This document shows positions 1 to 7,030 of a stretch of DNA of 37,518 nucleotides, in pieces; positions within the stretch are counted from its first letter, which is position 1; each line of letters starts with the position of its first letter. The DNA lies in the IMG/VR virus record IMGVR_UViG_3300046665_000375, positions 1 through 37,518 of that record; one strand, written 5' to 3'. The notes beneath the pieces were generated by a model. That model searched no databases and had not been told where the DNA came from. It saw nothing but the letters and a program-made list of their open reading frames with translations. Made by a program: the position numbers and the translations under genes. Source of the DNA: a virus.

Positions 1-175
1 CGGCGCAGTCGCGCGGCTGGGCGCCGCTCAACTGCGCGAAGTCGGCGATGGCCGGCGTCGTTGGCGTCCTGGCCGGCTTGCGGCTGGCCGCGTCTGCCGG
101 TGATATCAGGATGGCGCACAGCGCGCATGCCGTCGCGAGCAGGCGGTGGCGGTGCGATGGTCGTGTCGGGGTCAT
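1..175 (-). CDS. Exported host protein, N-terminal fragment (runs off the window)
   Basis: Reading leftward from an ATG at 175, 58 codons are open to the window edge. The first residues are basic (TRPSHRHR), followed by a hydrophobic stretch (LLATACALCAILIS) and a likely signal-peptidase site after PADA. This is a typical Sec signal peptide, so the protein is probably periplasmic or secreted. A GAGGG about ten bases upstream of the ATG can serve as ribosome binding site. The visible mature part is too short to assign a family. It lies outside the prophage and is presumably a host chromosomal gene. Function unknown. Confidence 0.6.
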   Translation of the reverse strand, partial: MTPTRPSHRHRLLATACALCAILISPADAASRKPARTPTTPAIADFAQLSGAQPRDCA

Positions 176-549
176 GAAGATCGGCCCTCATTGAAAGACC
201 TCGGTGCGGGCCGGCGGGAAGCTTGGATCCGTCCGGCGCGCGGAGGTGGTGGTCGCAGCGCGGCGCGGATGGCCGGCGTCTGGACCCGTTGAAAGACTGG
301 ATGCTTCGGATGCATCCGCGATGCGGCGGGGCCGCACGGCGGCCAGGTCAACGTGATGCCTGCCGCTCGTTTTTTAGGTGTGTACCGGGATCAAGTATAG
401 GGCAAATAATTCATTTGCTCAAATATGATTGACGTAAGTACATTTCCGACGTGCATTTTAGTCCAAGCGGAAATAGGGTGGCGTACGGTTGGTCGGTGTA
501 GCCGCATTCGGTATAGTTGGGCTGATACTGACCGAAAAGGCATCGCAAC
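176..549. other. Host intergenic region with a short inverted repeat
   Basis: No convincing gene is seen in these 374 bases. They separate the leftward exported-protein gene from the rightward ASCH gene. A short inverted repeat, GCAAAT-AATTC-ATTTGC, lies at 402-418 in a locally AT-rich patch and could be a regulator site. A TTGACG at 429-434 could be a -35 element for the ASCH gene, but no good -10 follows at normal spacing. AAAAGG at 535-540 is the ASCH gene's ribosome binding site. Confidence 0.35.
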
Positions 550-1140
550 ATGAGTGAGCGCGGCATTTTATTCAGTGCGCCGATGGTGCGCGCGCTGCTG
601 GCCGGCACGAAAACCCACACACGACGCGTGGTCAAAGTGCAGGAGGGCAGCGTCCAAGCGAACTCGCAAAGTCCCTATGGTCGGCCCGGCGACCGGCTGT
701 GGGTGCGCGAGACCTTCTTCGCGTATGGCCGCTGGGACGCGCGCTATAACGAAAAGAAGCAACGCGACGAGTGGCGCTTCGCCGACATGACCCGGGAATG
801 CGGCCTTTCATATCGGTATGCGGCCGACGGTCCAGGCGTGCCGGTGGAAAAGGGGCGCTCCGCGACGCCGGGCTGGCACACTCGTCCGGCACTGTTCATG
901 CCGCGCGCGGCGAGCCGTATCCTGCTGGAAGTCGCATCGGTGCGGGTCGAGCGCCTGCAGGCCATCAGTGACCACGATGCAATCGCTGAGGGCATCGAGC
1001 GTGGCGCCGGCAATACTACCGAATGGTTCAGCAGCCCGGTCGGCAGCTACCGCTCGCTGTGGGAGCAGATCAACGGTACTGGCAGCTGGAACGCCAACCC
1101 GTGGATATGGGTTGTCGAGTTCAGGAGGATGGAAGCGTGA
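550..1140 (+). CDS. ASCH-domain phage-type protein outside attL
   Basis: 196 residues. The N-terminal pattern (ILFSAPMVRALLAGTKTHTRRV) followed by PGDRLWVRETF, and a C-terminal SLWEQING with NPWIWVVEF, is characteristic of the phage ASCH family sometimes labelled morphogenetic protein. ASCH domains have a PUA-like fold and are thought to bind RNA. The start is set by AAAAGG ten bases upstream, and the gene ends just before an intrinsic terminator. The family is found mostly in phages, yet this copy lies outside the attL core of the present prophage and has no phage neighbours on its left. It is either a remnant of an earlier element at the same tRNA or a domesticated cargo gene. No truncation is seen. 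Confidence 0.75.
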   Translation: MSERGILFSAPMVRALLAGTKTHTRRVVKVQEGSVQANSQSPYGRPGDRLWVRETFFAYGRWDARYNEKKQRDEWRFADMTRECGLSYRYAADGPGVPVEKGRSATPGWHTRPALFMPRAASRILLEVASVRVERLQAISDHDAIAEGIERGAGNTTEWFSSPVGSYRSLWEQINGTGSWNANPWIWVVEFRRMEA

Positions 1141-1157
1141 TCGAACATCAAAACGAC

Positions 1158-1196
1158 AAAGGGTTGCAGCGACTACGCTTGCAACCCTTTGTTTTT
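1158..1196 (+). terminator. Intrinsic terminator after the ASCH gene
   Basis: Stem AAAGGGTTGCA (1158-1168) pairs with TGCAACCCTTT (1180-1190), with a further GC pair inside the loop, followed by GTTTTT. It ends the rightward ASCH transcript 18 bases after its stop codon. The A-rich 5' side may let it also work on the opposite strand against transcription leaving the prophage. Confidence 0.85.
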
Positions 1197-1201
1197 ACAG
1201 C

Positions 1202-1256
1202 GAATTCTTGGGGTGGCTGATGGGACTCGAACCCACGACAACAGGAATCACAATCC
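1202..1256. repeat. attL: 55-bp direct repeat containing the displaced 3' half of tRNA-His
   Basis: All 55 bases are identical to 37392-37446. Positions 1209-1256 (minus strand) correspond to the 3' half of tRNA-His, from the anticodon stem-loop to the CCA end. The bases beyond 1256 do not match a tRNA, so this copy is not a functional tRNA. It is the left attachment site left by integration. Confidence 0.95.
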
Positions 1257-1307
1257 GGCCGTCAAACGCCAATTTCCCCTTACTCTTCAATACCTTACAT
1301 TTTTGAC

Positions 1308-1369
1308 TTTCCAACGACAGTCCAAAAAACCTTCAGTATCCATGCGGGTTTCAAGGCATCCGTTGGAAA
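1308..1369. promoter_or_regulatory. Putative integrase arm-type sites near attL
   Basis: The 9-mer CGTTGGAAA occurs on the plus strand at 1361-1369 and in reverse orientation (TTTCCAACG) at 1308-1316. Two further direct copies lie just inside attR at 37315-37323 and 37335-37343. Repeats placed just inside both ends of a prophage, next to the integrase gene, suit arm-binding sites for integrase or its directionality factor. The assignment is inference. Confidence 0.5.
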
Positions 1370-1400
1370 ATTTTCGGGCCGTAGAGAACAGGATAGCACG

Positions 1401-2603
1401 TCACTCCGTGGCCTTCGCGCGGCGCTCCGTTCTCCGGTCGTAATGCCGGTGCGTGGTCGCCGGGTTCGCGTGCGCAGCAAAGTCATAAGCGTCCTCGCTC
1501 CGGTTCCGCAGCTTCGTTGTGATCGCGGCCGGGCGGACGTCGGACAGGGCAAAGTATTCCGGGTGCTCGGTGATCTTGTACCCCTCGTATGGCTCGATTG
1601 CGGTCTTGGACTTCCGGGCCGCCCGGTACCGGACCTCCCATTCCCGCTTCGCCGCAAGCGCGGCCGCTACATCGCGATCGAACGAGGCGATCCAGTCGAA
1701 CATCGCATCCGCCCACAACGACCCCCATCCGCTCTTGGTGTAGGGTGTCCCCTTCGCGTTTGCGAACAGGAACAGCCGGCTCGCCGTGTGCGCCTGCTTC
1801 GCCCTGGCCACCACGGTGCGCAGCCGCGGCGACCACTCGCGCAGCTTCGTCACCTCGTCCTCGCCCATCTTCCGCTTGGCGCTGACCACGCGCACGCCTT
1901 CCTTCGCCAGGCCGGCAACGTGGAAGGGCCGCACTTCCGCCGCCCGGAATCCCGTCAGGTAGGTGAACATCCCGGCGCACCCCATGACCTGGTAGCCGGA
2001 CGTCTGCCGGCGGGACCAGAGGTAGAAGCGCACGACCTGGCCGCGGTAGATCGTCCGCACCTTCTTCTCGGTCCTGTTCTGCATCATGTCCGTGAACGGG
2101 TTTGCCTCCATCAGCCCCCAGCGCACGGCGTAGTGGCAGATCGTCGACATCAGCGACAGCTCCTTGTTCGCCTTCGCAGGCGCGCCGGCTTTCGCACGCG
2201 CATCCAGGAACTGGTACCCGTGCAGCGTCTTGAGTGCCATAGGCCGCATGGCGCCGAAGAACTTCGTCAGGTTGGCGTAGGTGCCGGCCCGCACCGCCAG
2301 GCCGTCCTTCGACTGGTCCCGGTAGTGGGTCGGCGCCACCTCGTCGCGGAAGCGCTCGATCATCTCGGCCACGGATCCGGCCACGACCACGCCCTGCTGG
2401 ATGTCGAGCGCCTTGCGCTTCGCGCTGCGCTCCGCATCGGTGATCGCCTTTCGGTCGCCGAGCGGGGCGCTGGCCAAGGTTTCGCTGGTATTGTCCGGAT
2501 GCTGGTAATACCAGGAGACCTTGCGCTTCCCGACCCTTTTATACAGGCGGTCGATCCCGGTGCGCTCCTTACTGGAATGCGCTGAGGTTTGGTGTTTCGG
2601 CAT
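1401..2603 (-). CDS. int: Tyrosine recombinase, prophage integrase
   Basis: About 400 residues if it starts at the ATG at 2603 (MPKHQ). An in-frame ATG at 2648 would add 15 residues; neither start has a strong ribosome binding site, and both overlap the DUF4224 gene, so translational coupling is likely. Catalytic residues of the tyrosine recombinase family are visible: Arg in TGFRAAE (about 220), Lys in SAKRK (about 243), Arg in SDVRPAA (about 357), His in AAHANP (about 378) and the nucleophile Tyr in HRHYDRR (about 388). The usual His of the HxxR box is Ser here, as far as I can align it. Its position next to attL makes it the enzyme for tRNA-His integration. It is the last gene of the leftward early operon. 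Confidence 0.93.
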   Translation of the reverse strand: MPKHQTSAHSSKERTGIDRLYKRVGKRKVSWYYQHPDNTSETLASAPLGDRKAITDAERSAKRKALDIQQGVVVAGSVAEMIERFRDEVAPTHYRDQSKDGLAVRAGTYANLTKFFGAMRPMALKTLHGYQFLDARAKAGAPAKANKELSLMSTICHYAVRWGLMEANPFTDMMQNRTEKKVRTIYRGQVVRFYLWSRRQTSGYQVMGCAGMFTYLTGFRAAEVRPFHVAGLAKEGVRVVSAKRKMGEDEVTKLREWSPRLRTVVARAKQAHTASRLFLFANAKGTPYTKSGWGSLWADAMFDWIASFDRDVAAALAAKREWEVRYRAARKSKTAIEPYEGYKITEHPEYFALSDVRPAAITTKLRNRSEDAYDFAAHANPATTHRHYDRRTERRAKATE

Positions 2604-2805
2604 ATCGCGATCGCGTCGTCTCTTCGGAAATTCCCATTTTCTTGTCATGATAAGCCCGCGCCACCCGCGGCAGTCCGCTGGCGCCGACCTCGAACCGCCA
2701 CCGGTGCGAGGTCAGCCAGTTGACCATCTTGCTGCGCTGGTTCGGCTTGCAGTCGACCAGCTCTGCCAGTTCGTTGGCGCTCAGGTATGCGTTCGCTGCA
2801 TTCAT
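2569..2805 (-). CDS. DUF4224-type small protein, probable integrase partner
   Basis: 78 residues. The start at 2805 is fixed by a near-perfect AAGGAGG seven bases before ATG. The N-terminal half (AYLSANELAELVDCKPN, then KMVNWLTSHRW) resembles the DUF4224 family, whose members commonly sit directly upstream of tyrosine integrases in proteobacterial prophages. The helical, helix-turn-helix-like N terminus and the location suggest an excisionase or directionality role, but this is inference. Its 3' end overlaps the start of the integrase gene. Confidence 0.8.
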   Translation of the reverse strand: MNAANAYLSANELAELVDCKPNQRSKMVNWLTSHRWRFEVGASGLPRVARAYHDKKMGISEETTRSRYAETPNLSAFQ

Positions 2806-2818
2806 GTTCGTTTCCTCC

Positions 2819-3061
2819 TTATTCCAGTCCCGCTTCGGGATACCGCCGGCGCTCGCCGCGCGGCGGCGCTTCACCGAAACCCGCACGCACTGCACCCGGC
2901 ATAGTAGGGGCGGAATCGGCATTGCTGCTCTGCGCGAGCATGGATCGCAACTCGGCGATTTCCTCTTCCATCGCTCGCTCGACGTCGGTCGGCGCGTGCA
3001 GCGGGAAGTCTGCAGGCTGGCCGATGCGCTCACGCCAAGTCTTCACTGTGCTGCTGTTCAT
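2819..3061 (-). CDS. Small phage protein of unknown function
   Basis: 80 residues, beginning with a short segment (WRERIGQ) and a helical acidic stretch (DVERAMEEEIAELRSML) that could form a coiled coil, followed by a Gly/Arg/Pro-rich tail. GGAAA eight bases upstream of ATG is a usable ribosome binding site, and the ATG overlaps the stop codon of the preceding gene (ATGA). It belongs to the leftward early operon between the ThiF-like gene and the integrase block. I recognise the general look from Burkholderiales prophages but know no function. Confidence 0.65.
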   Translation of the reverse strand: MNSSTVKTWRERIGQPADFPLHAPTDVERAMEEEIAELRSMLAQSSNADSAPTMPGAVRAGFGEAPPRGERRRYPEAGLE

Positions 3062-3252
3062 CTTGTGCTTTCCATATCTTTAGGTTTTCTCATCAGGATC
3101 CGGCTCTGATCGAGCTTTTCTTCGGCGCGCCGACGAAGCGCCTGCTGCAGCTCCAGGTCGAGCCGCATCACCGCTACCTGCTCGAACAGGGCGCGGGCCA
3201 TCTGCTCGTCGCTGCCGTAGAGGGCGCGCGCCTGTTCGAACGTCGTGCTCAT
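3058..3252 (-). CDS. Small helical protein downstream of the ThiF-like gene
   Basis: 64 residues, almost entirely predicted helix (FEQARALYGSDEQMARALFE, then a Leu- and Arg-rich stretch), likely a coiled coil. Its ATG overlaps the stop codon of the ThiF-like gene, and its own stop overlaps the ATG of the next gene. It is therefore tightly coupled to both. No family recognised. It could be an accessory of the PRTRC cassette or an ordinary phage gene; position alone cannot decide. Confidence 0.6.
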   Translation of the reverse strand: MSTTFEQARALYGSDEQMARALFEQVAVMRLDLELQQALRRRAEEKLDQSRILMRKPKDMESTR

Positions 3253-4034
3253 GCGGCCGCCAGGGTGGCAGCCGCCGGCGCCGCAGCCGCATCGCGAACA
3301 TTCAGGGGCCGCATGCTGCCGGTGCGCAGGTTCACGAAGGCTCCGTGCCAGGTCAGCTTCCCGTGGCGGAAAAACTCCCACAGGATTGACAGCGCCGGCG
3401 TCACGATCGACTGGTTCACGAACAGCTCCTGGCGCTCGAGTGCTTCGGCCAGGCCGCAGCTTGGCGTGTCGTCTTCCTTCGCCTGCAGATCGACCAGCTC
3501 GGGCAGCACGTCGTAGGGGCTCGGCAGCAGCACGCTGTCCGCCGGCGCCTGCAGGCCGGCGCGCCCTGCGAATAACTCGCCCAGCAGCACTTGGCCGTCG
3601 GCCGCGCGGTTCCCGAGGTCCATCAGGTAGTGCACGCCCTGGCGCTTCAGCCGGTGGTGGATGTCGTGGCGGGCCCGCGCGCTGTCGACGCAGGCGATCG
3701 CCATGTGGAACTGGCGCTCCCAGCTGTTGTTCTCGTCGTAGCGGCTGTGCACGGCCTCCCAGGCCAGGCCGAAGAAGGCATTGATGCGGTTGACCAGCAC
3801 GTGCGCCTTGCTGGCGCCGACGTCGAAGGCGCCGAACAGCTGCCGGCCCATGTTCGCCTCGCTGACGGTATCCGGGTCGTAGACTTTCACGTGCAGGCCC
3901 GGGTGGCCGAGCGCCGTGATGGCGTGGTTCAGCCGGGCCAGGCCGGTCAGCATCTGGGAGCCGTTGCCGCCGCAGCCGATCAGGGCAATGCGCACCTGGT
4001 GGCTCAGCATGGTGGGGGGCGTGATATGCGGCAT
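3249..4034 (-). CDS. PRTRC system ThiF family protein (E1-like adenylating enzyme)
   Basis: 261 residues with a full ThiF/E1 adenylation domain. The nucleotide-binding loop GCGGNG is at 20-25. The acidic pair and E1 signature VYDPDTVSEANMGRQ spans 51-65 (Asp53, Asp55, Asn61, Arg64). Lys76 lies in GASKAHVLVNRIN and Asp117 in ACVDSARARHD. In E1 enzymes these bind ATP and activate the C terminus of a ubiquitin-like protein. Cys193, in TPSCGLAEALERQELFVN, is a good candidate for the thioester cysteine. The sequence matches my memory of the PRTRC ThiF family. It starts four bases after the stop of PRTRC protein A. Presumed partners are proteins C (Ubl) and B (E2-like). The Ala-rich C-terminal tail is probably disordered. 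Confidence 0.9.
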   Translation of the reverse strand: MPHITPPTMLSHQVRIALIGCGGNGSQMLTGLARLNHAITALGHPGLHVKVYDPDTVSEANMGRQLFGAFDVGASKAHVLVNRINAFFGLAWEAVHSRYDENNSWERQFHMAIACVDSARARHDIHHRLKRQGVHYLMDLGNRAADGQVLLGELFAGRAGLQAPADSVLLPSPYDVLPELVDLQAKEDDTPSCGLAEALERQELFVNQSIVTPALSILWEFFRHGKLTWHGAFVNLRTGSMRPLNVRDAAAAPAAATLAAA

Positions 4035-4038
4035 GCGG

Positions 4039-4812
4039 TCACCCGAAGATCTTCTCGGCCGGCACGTTGATCGCGATGTACAGCCCGAGCACGCACAGGC
4101 GGAACGCGACCGTCGGCTTGTCCTTGTCCAGGTCGCCGAACACGGCCGAGATCTTCACGGCGCCGCAGTCGTCCTCGTCGTCGGTCGTGCTGAAGAACGC
4201 GCCGAGGTGCCCGTGGCTGTGCAGGTCGATCGCGATGCTTTCATCGGGTCCGTGCTCCACCTGGCGGTACTGGATGCGGCTGGCGCTGGCCTCTCCGATG
4301 ATGTCCGGATATTCGATCCGCCACGTCTTCTTCCGGTGGTCCCACAGCAGGCTGGCCGCGGCCTCGATCGGGGCGTCCGTCTTCGCTTTTACCGCGAACT
4401 CCTTCATCTGCGCGAGCGCGCTGCCGATCGAGCCGAAATCCAGCTCGCACTTACCCTGGATGGCGCCGTACGGCATCGCGACGGATTCCTGCTTGGCCAG
4501 CTGGTGGATGTAGTGCAGCCATGGCCGGCGCACCTCGAGGAACAGGCCGCCCTGGGCCAGCAGGAAGCGGTGGCCCGCCTCCTGCAGCGGATGGAAGGGC
4601 GCGTGGCGCGGCACGGCGGCGACCGGCGCCGCGGCCAGCAGGGCCATGTCCATCTGCAGCAGCTCGGCCGGCGCCGTTTCCTCGTCGACGGCCAGCGGCA
4701 GCGGACGGGCCTCGCGCAGCACCGCCTCAGCCGTTTCCAGGAAGGTGGCGAAGGAGCCGCGGGTGATGTCGAGCAGCTCGTCGAATTTGCCGGTGAATTC
4801 TTGCTTGTTCAT
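4039..4812 (-). CDS. PRTRC system protein A (JAMM/JAB metalloprotease)
   Basis: 257 residues; ATG at 4812 preceded by GAGGA at five bases. An intact JAMM zinc motif is visible: His198, His200, then seven residues, Ser208, two residues, Asp211 (DLHSHGHLGAFFSTTDDED). Glu150 in APIEAAASLLW is a possible upstream catalytic Glu. JAMM enzymes cleave isopeptide or peptide bonds after ubiquitin-like domains, so the likely role is processing or removal of PRTRC protein C. The first 120 residues are a family-specific N-terminal region. The gene sits between protein B and the ThiF-like gene in one leftward operon. Assignment rests on the motif and the gene order of the cassette. Confidence 0.9.
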   Translation of the reverse strand: MNKQEFTGKFDELLDITRGSFATFLETAEAVLREARPLPLAVDEETAPAELLQMDMALLAAAPVAAVPRHAPFHPLQEAGHRFLLAQGGLFLEVRRPWLHYIHQLAKQESVAMPYGAIQGKCELDFGSIGSALAQMKEFAVKAKTDAPIEAAASLLWDHRKKTWRIEYPDIIGEASASRIQYRQVEHGPDESIAIDLHSHGHLGAFFSTTDDEDDCGAVKISAVFGDLDKDKPTVAFRLCVLGLYIAINVPAEKIFG

Positions 4813-4827
4813 GTGGTCCTCTTCTAT

Positions 4828-5568
4828 TTAAATGGTGGAGCGGGCGGCGATGCGGACGATCGCCTCCTGCAGGTTTTCTTTCGAATAGACGAGCGCGCGC
4901 TGCATCGCGGCCGGGTCGGGGTTGGCCAACTGGTCACGCCACAGCTGCTGGATCCCGCCCTTGTACTTCACCGCCTTGTCGCGGTTCGGGTGCGTGAAAT
5001 GGCTACGGAAGAAAGCGCTCTCGTAGCTGTGGATAACCTCGGCGCCGAAGGTAGGCGGCAGTTCCACGTTCCCAGTGCAGATCCGGCCGCCGTCCCACAC
5101 GTTGAAGTGCGGAGCGTGGCGCAGGCGCGTGGCAGGTGCCGGGCGAGCATCCTCTGACAGCGCAAACACGAACCAGTCGTTCGGCGTGGCGACAAACACC
5201 AGCGCTGGGTGCGCGGCCTGGCCGTGGCCGTCGACCTTGCCGGAGCCAGCCGCCTTGAACCACGTTGTGCGCAGCTGTGCTGGCGTCCACCATGCGATCA
5301 GGTTCGGCGAGCTGTACAGCAGGTTCGCCGGCAGGAATCCCGAAAATGCTGTGGCCGCGCCGACCGCGCCGGCGAACTTTGCCAGCGCGCCCTTCGACAG
5401 TGGCACGCCTGCGCCGATCACCTTGCGGCCGTCGTGCTGGGAATCGGGCACTACCGGGTGCGAGGTGGCGTACACGTCGCCTCGGGCCGACTCGTACATC
5501 AGCACGGCACCGACAAGGTTCAGCGTCGTTTCGCCGCCGCCGACGATTTCTACAGGATGAAGGCTCAA
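4828..5568 (-). CDS. PRTRC system protein B (E2-like)
   Basis: 246 residues from a TTG start at 5568 that overlaps the stop codon of protein F (TTGA) and is preceded by GGGAG at seven bases. No ATG fits better. Residues about 150-170 read RLRHAPHFNVWDGGRICTGN. A His-x-Asn (His154, Asn156) followed eight residues later by Cys164 closely resembles the HPN...C active-site segment of ubiquitin-conjugating enzymes. PRTRC protein B has been linked to the prokaryotic E2-like families. The inferred role is to accept the activated protein C from the ThiF-like E1. The C-terminal 60 residues are helical and basic. Whether Cys164 is truly catalytic cannot be settled from sequence alone. Confidence 0.85.
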   Translation of the reverse strand: MSLHPVEIVGGGETTLNLVGAVLMYESARGDVYATSHPVVPDSQHDGRKVIGAGVPLSKGALAKFAGAVGAATAFSGFLPANLLYSSPNLIAWWTPAQLRTTWFKAAGSGKVDGHGQAAHPALVFVATPNDWFVFALSEDARPAPATRLRHAPHFNVWDGGRICTGNVELPPTFGAEVIHSYESAFFRSHFTHPNRDKAVKYKGGIQQLWRDQLANPDPAAMQRALVYSKENLQEAIVRIAARSTI

Positions 5569-6620
5569 TATTTTTCTCCCAGCAGCAGGATCAGCTTTTC
5601 GACCAGCACCGCGACCTGAAGCATCTGCTCCGTCAAAGTCATGAACTCGCGCACGCCGGCCGCTGTCATCGGCACCGGGTTCGCGTCGATGAAGTCGGTG
5701 TATTCGCCGCACTGACCGAGGTCATTCAGGTAGTCGTCGATGGTTTCGCCGATGACATCGAACGGCTTCCAGAGCAACACCATGCAGCCCTCGATTGGAT
5801 ACTGGCTGGTGCGGTACACCCCTTTGTCGGCGGGATGCAAGACGAAGCCAGGGCGATTGACCAGCGCATGGATCTGGTCGCACAGTTCGATTACCTGACG
5901 CGCGAGCCGGTCGTTGCCGGCAGCCGCCGCGATCTTTTCCCGGGACAGCGTCCGCTTCGGCGCACATACCCATTCGGGGACTTCGGCGAAGAACACGGCG
6001 CGCGTGACCACGTGTTCGTTCTCCAGCAGCTCCTGAACCGTTTTGTAGCCGCCTTCCTCGCGCCGCATCTCGAGCAGTTCGACGTCGTCGCGCGATTCCC
6101 TCCAATAAGCCTGGTCTGCCCAGTCGAGCGCGGTCCATGGGTTGAACGACTCCGGCAGCAGCAGCACGGCGTCGCGCAGCACCGCCAGGACGGTCTGGCC
6201 GAAGCCCTCCAGCAGCAGTTCCAGACGCTCGATCCCGCGCCCCAATGCGAAGCGCGGCATGTCGTCGCCCATCCGGCTGAAGCAGAACCATGCCGTCGTC
6301 AGCGCGTCGTAGTTCGTATCTTCGATCTGCTGCACCTGCAGGCTCCAGCGGAAAAACTTGCACGGCGTTTTGCGGATCAGCTTCGTCCACCAGTGCGACA
6401 GCGCGCGCTCCGACAACAGCTTCTCCTGCTCGCCGAACACGTCCACCAACAGCGCATTACGGGGCGTGCGCAGCATCGGCGCGGTGATGACGTCCGCTTC
6501 GAGGAGCGCGATCGTCAGCGGCACCGTGAGCGCATCGACGCCCGGGATCACGTAGCGCGTCGGGATCTCGGCCGCCAGCTGCGGCAGGGCCAGTGCGGCG
6601 GCGGGCAGCATGGCGGTCAC
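5565..6620 (-). CDS. PRTRC system protein F
   Basis: 351 residues from a GTG at 6620 overlapping the stop of protein C (GTGA); an in-frame ATG at 6611 is an alternative. It has no motif I can tie to an enzyme. The sequence is rich in Trp and aromatic residues (HWWTKLIRKTPCKFFRWSLQ; NPWTALDWADQAYW) and ends in a long amphipathic helix (MLQVAVLVEKLILLLGEKY). The identification as PRTRC-F rests on overall resemblance and on its place between proteins C and B. It may be a target, scaffold or substrate-selection subunit of the conjugation cassette; this is inference. Confidence 0.82.
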   Translation of the reverse strand: MTAMLPAAALALPQLAAEIPTRYVIPGVDALTVPLTIALLEADVITAPMLRTPRNALLVDVFGEQEKLLSERALSHWWTKLIRKTPCKFFRWSLQVQQIEDTNYDALTTAWFCFSRMGDDMPRFALGRGIERLELLLEGFGQTVLAVLRDAVLLLPESFNPWTALDWADQAYWRESRDDVELLEMRREEGGYKTVQELLENEHVVTRAVFFAEVPEWVCAPKRTLSREKIAAAAGNDRLARQVIELCDQIHALVNRPGFVLHPADKGVYRTSQYPIEGCMVLLWKPFDVIGETIDDYLNDLGQCGEYTDFIDANPVPMTAAGVREFMTLTEQMLQVAVLVEKLILLLGEKY

Positions 6621-7018
6621 GGCAGCACCAGGTGGTTCGAGGACGGCGCCAGGCAGCGCACACCACCGGCGCGGCCGGCTTGGTCGAGGACACGCTTCAC
6701 CTGCTGGGCCAGCGGCTGGCGCGCCTGCTCGGCGGTCAGCACGTTCTGCGGCCGCGCAGCGGCATCGAGGCGGCCGCCGTCGCGCAGGCGCTGCAGCGCG
6801 ACTTCGCGCGCGCTGGCGCCCTTCGTGCCGACGGCGCGGCGGAACGTGTAGATAACCTTGCCGCCCATCTGCTCGGGGCCCTCGATGTCAGCGCTCGTGA
6901 TCTCCGGGTAGACGTTGGCGTAGAAGTCGCGCACCTGCGGCAGGCTGAGCATCTGGCCGGGATCCGGCAGGGCCACGCCGTTGTAGCGGAATTCGCGCGT
7001 GAGGTTCTGGATATCCAT
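6617..7018 (-). CDS. PRTRC system protein C (ubiquitin-like), with C-terminal extension
   Basis: 133 residues, ATG at 7018 after GGAGG at five bases. Residues 1-67 (REFRYNGVALPDPG, then VRDFYANVYPEITSADIEGP, then VIYTFRRAVGTKG) match the short PRTRC-C / prokaryotic ubiquitin-like family, which I remember as about 65-75 residues ending near GTKG. Here a further 66 residues follow, containing a helix (LAQQVKRVLDQAG) and a Gly-Gly at 118-119. If the Ubl must expose a terminal glycine, the JAMM protein A could remove this tail. It is encoded between proteins E and F with overlapping or near-contiguous signals. Confidence 0.85.
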   Translation of the reverse strand: MDIQNLTREFRYNGVALPDPGQMLSLPQVRDFYANVYPEITSADIEGPEQMGGKVIYTFRRAVGTKGASAREVALQRLRDGGRLDAAARPQNVLTAEQARQPLAQQVKRVLDQAGRAGGVRCLAPSSNHLVLP

Positions 7019-7030
7019 GTCGACCTCCGC

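Noticed and set aside
223-432. 69-codon rightward frame in the left host flank
   Set aside because: No ribosome binding site, Arg-rich composition and no resemblance to known proteins.
1443-2585. Long rightward open frame (380 codons) across the integrase
   Set aside because: It is antisense to a clear tyrosine recombinase; its Arg/Pro/Val-rich product is the usual GC-skew shadow and has no domain pattern.
3249-4034. ThiF-like gene as a thiamin or molybdopterin biosynthesis enzyme
   Set aside because: Neighbours are PRTRC proteins and phage genes, with no sulfur-carrier biosynthesis genes; the JAMM and E2-like partners favour conjugation.
3916-5157. Long rightward open frame across the PRTRC A and B genes
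   Set aside because: Antisense shadow of genes with intact JAMM and E2-like motifs; product is low-complexity Arg/Val/Leu without family resemblance.
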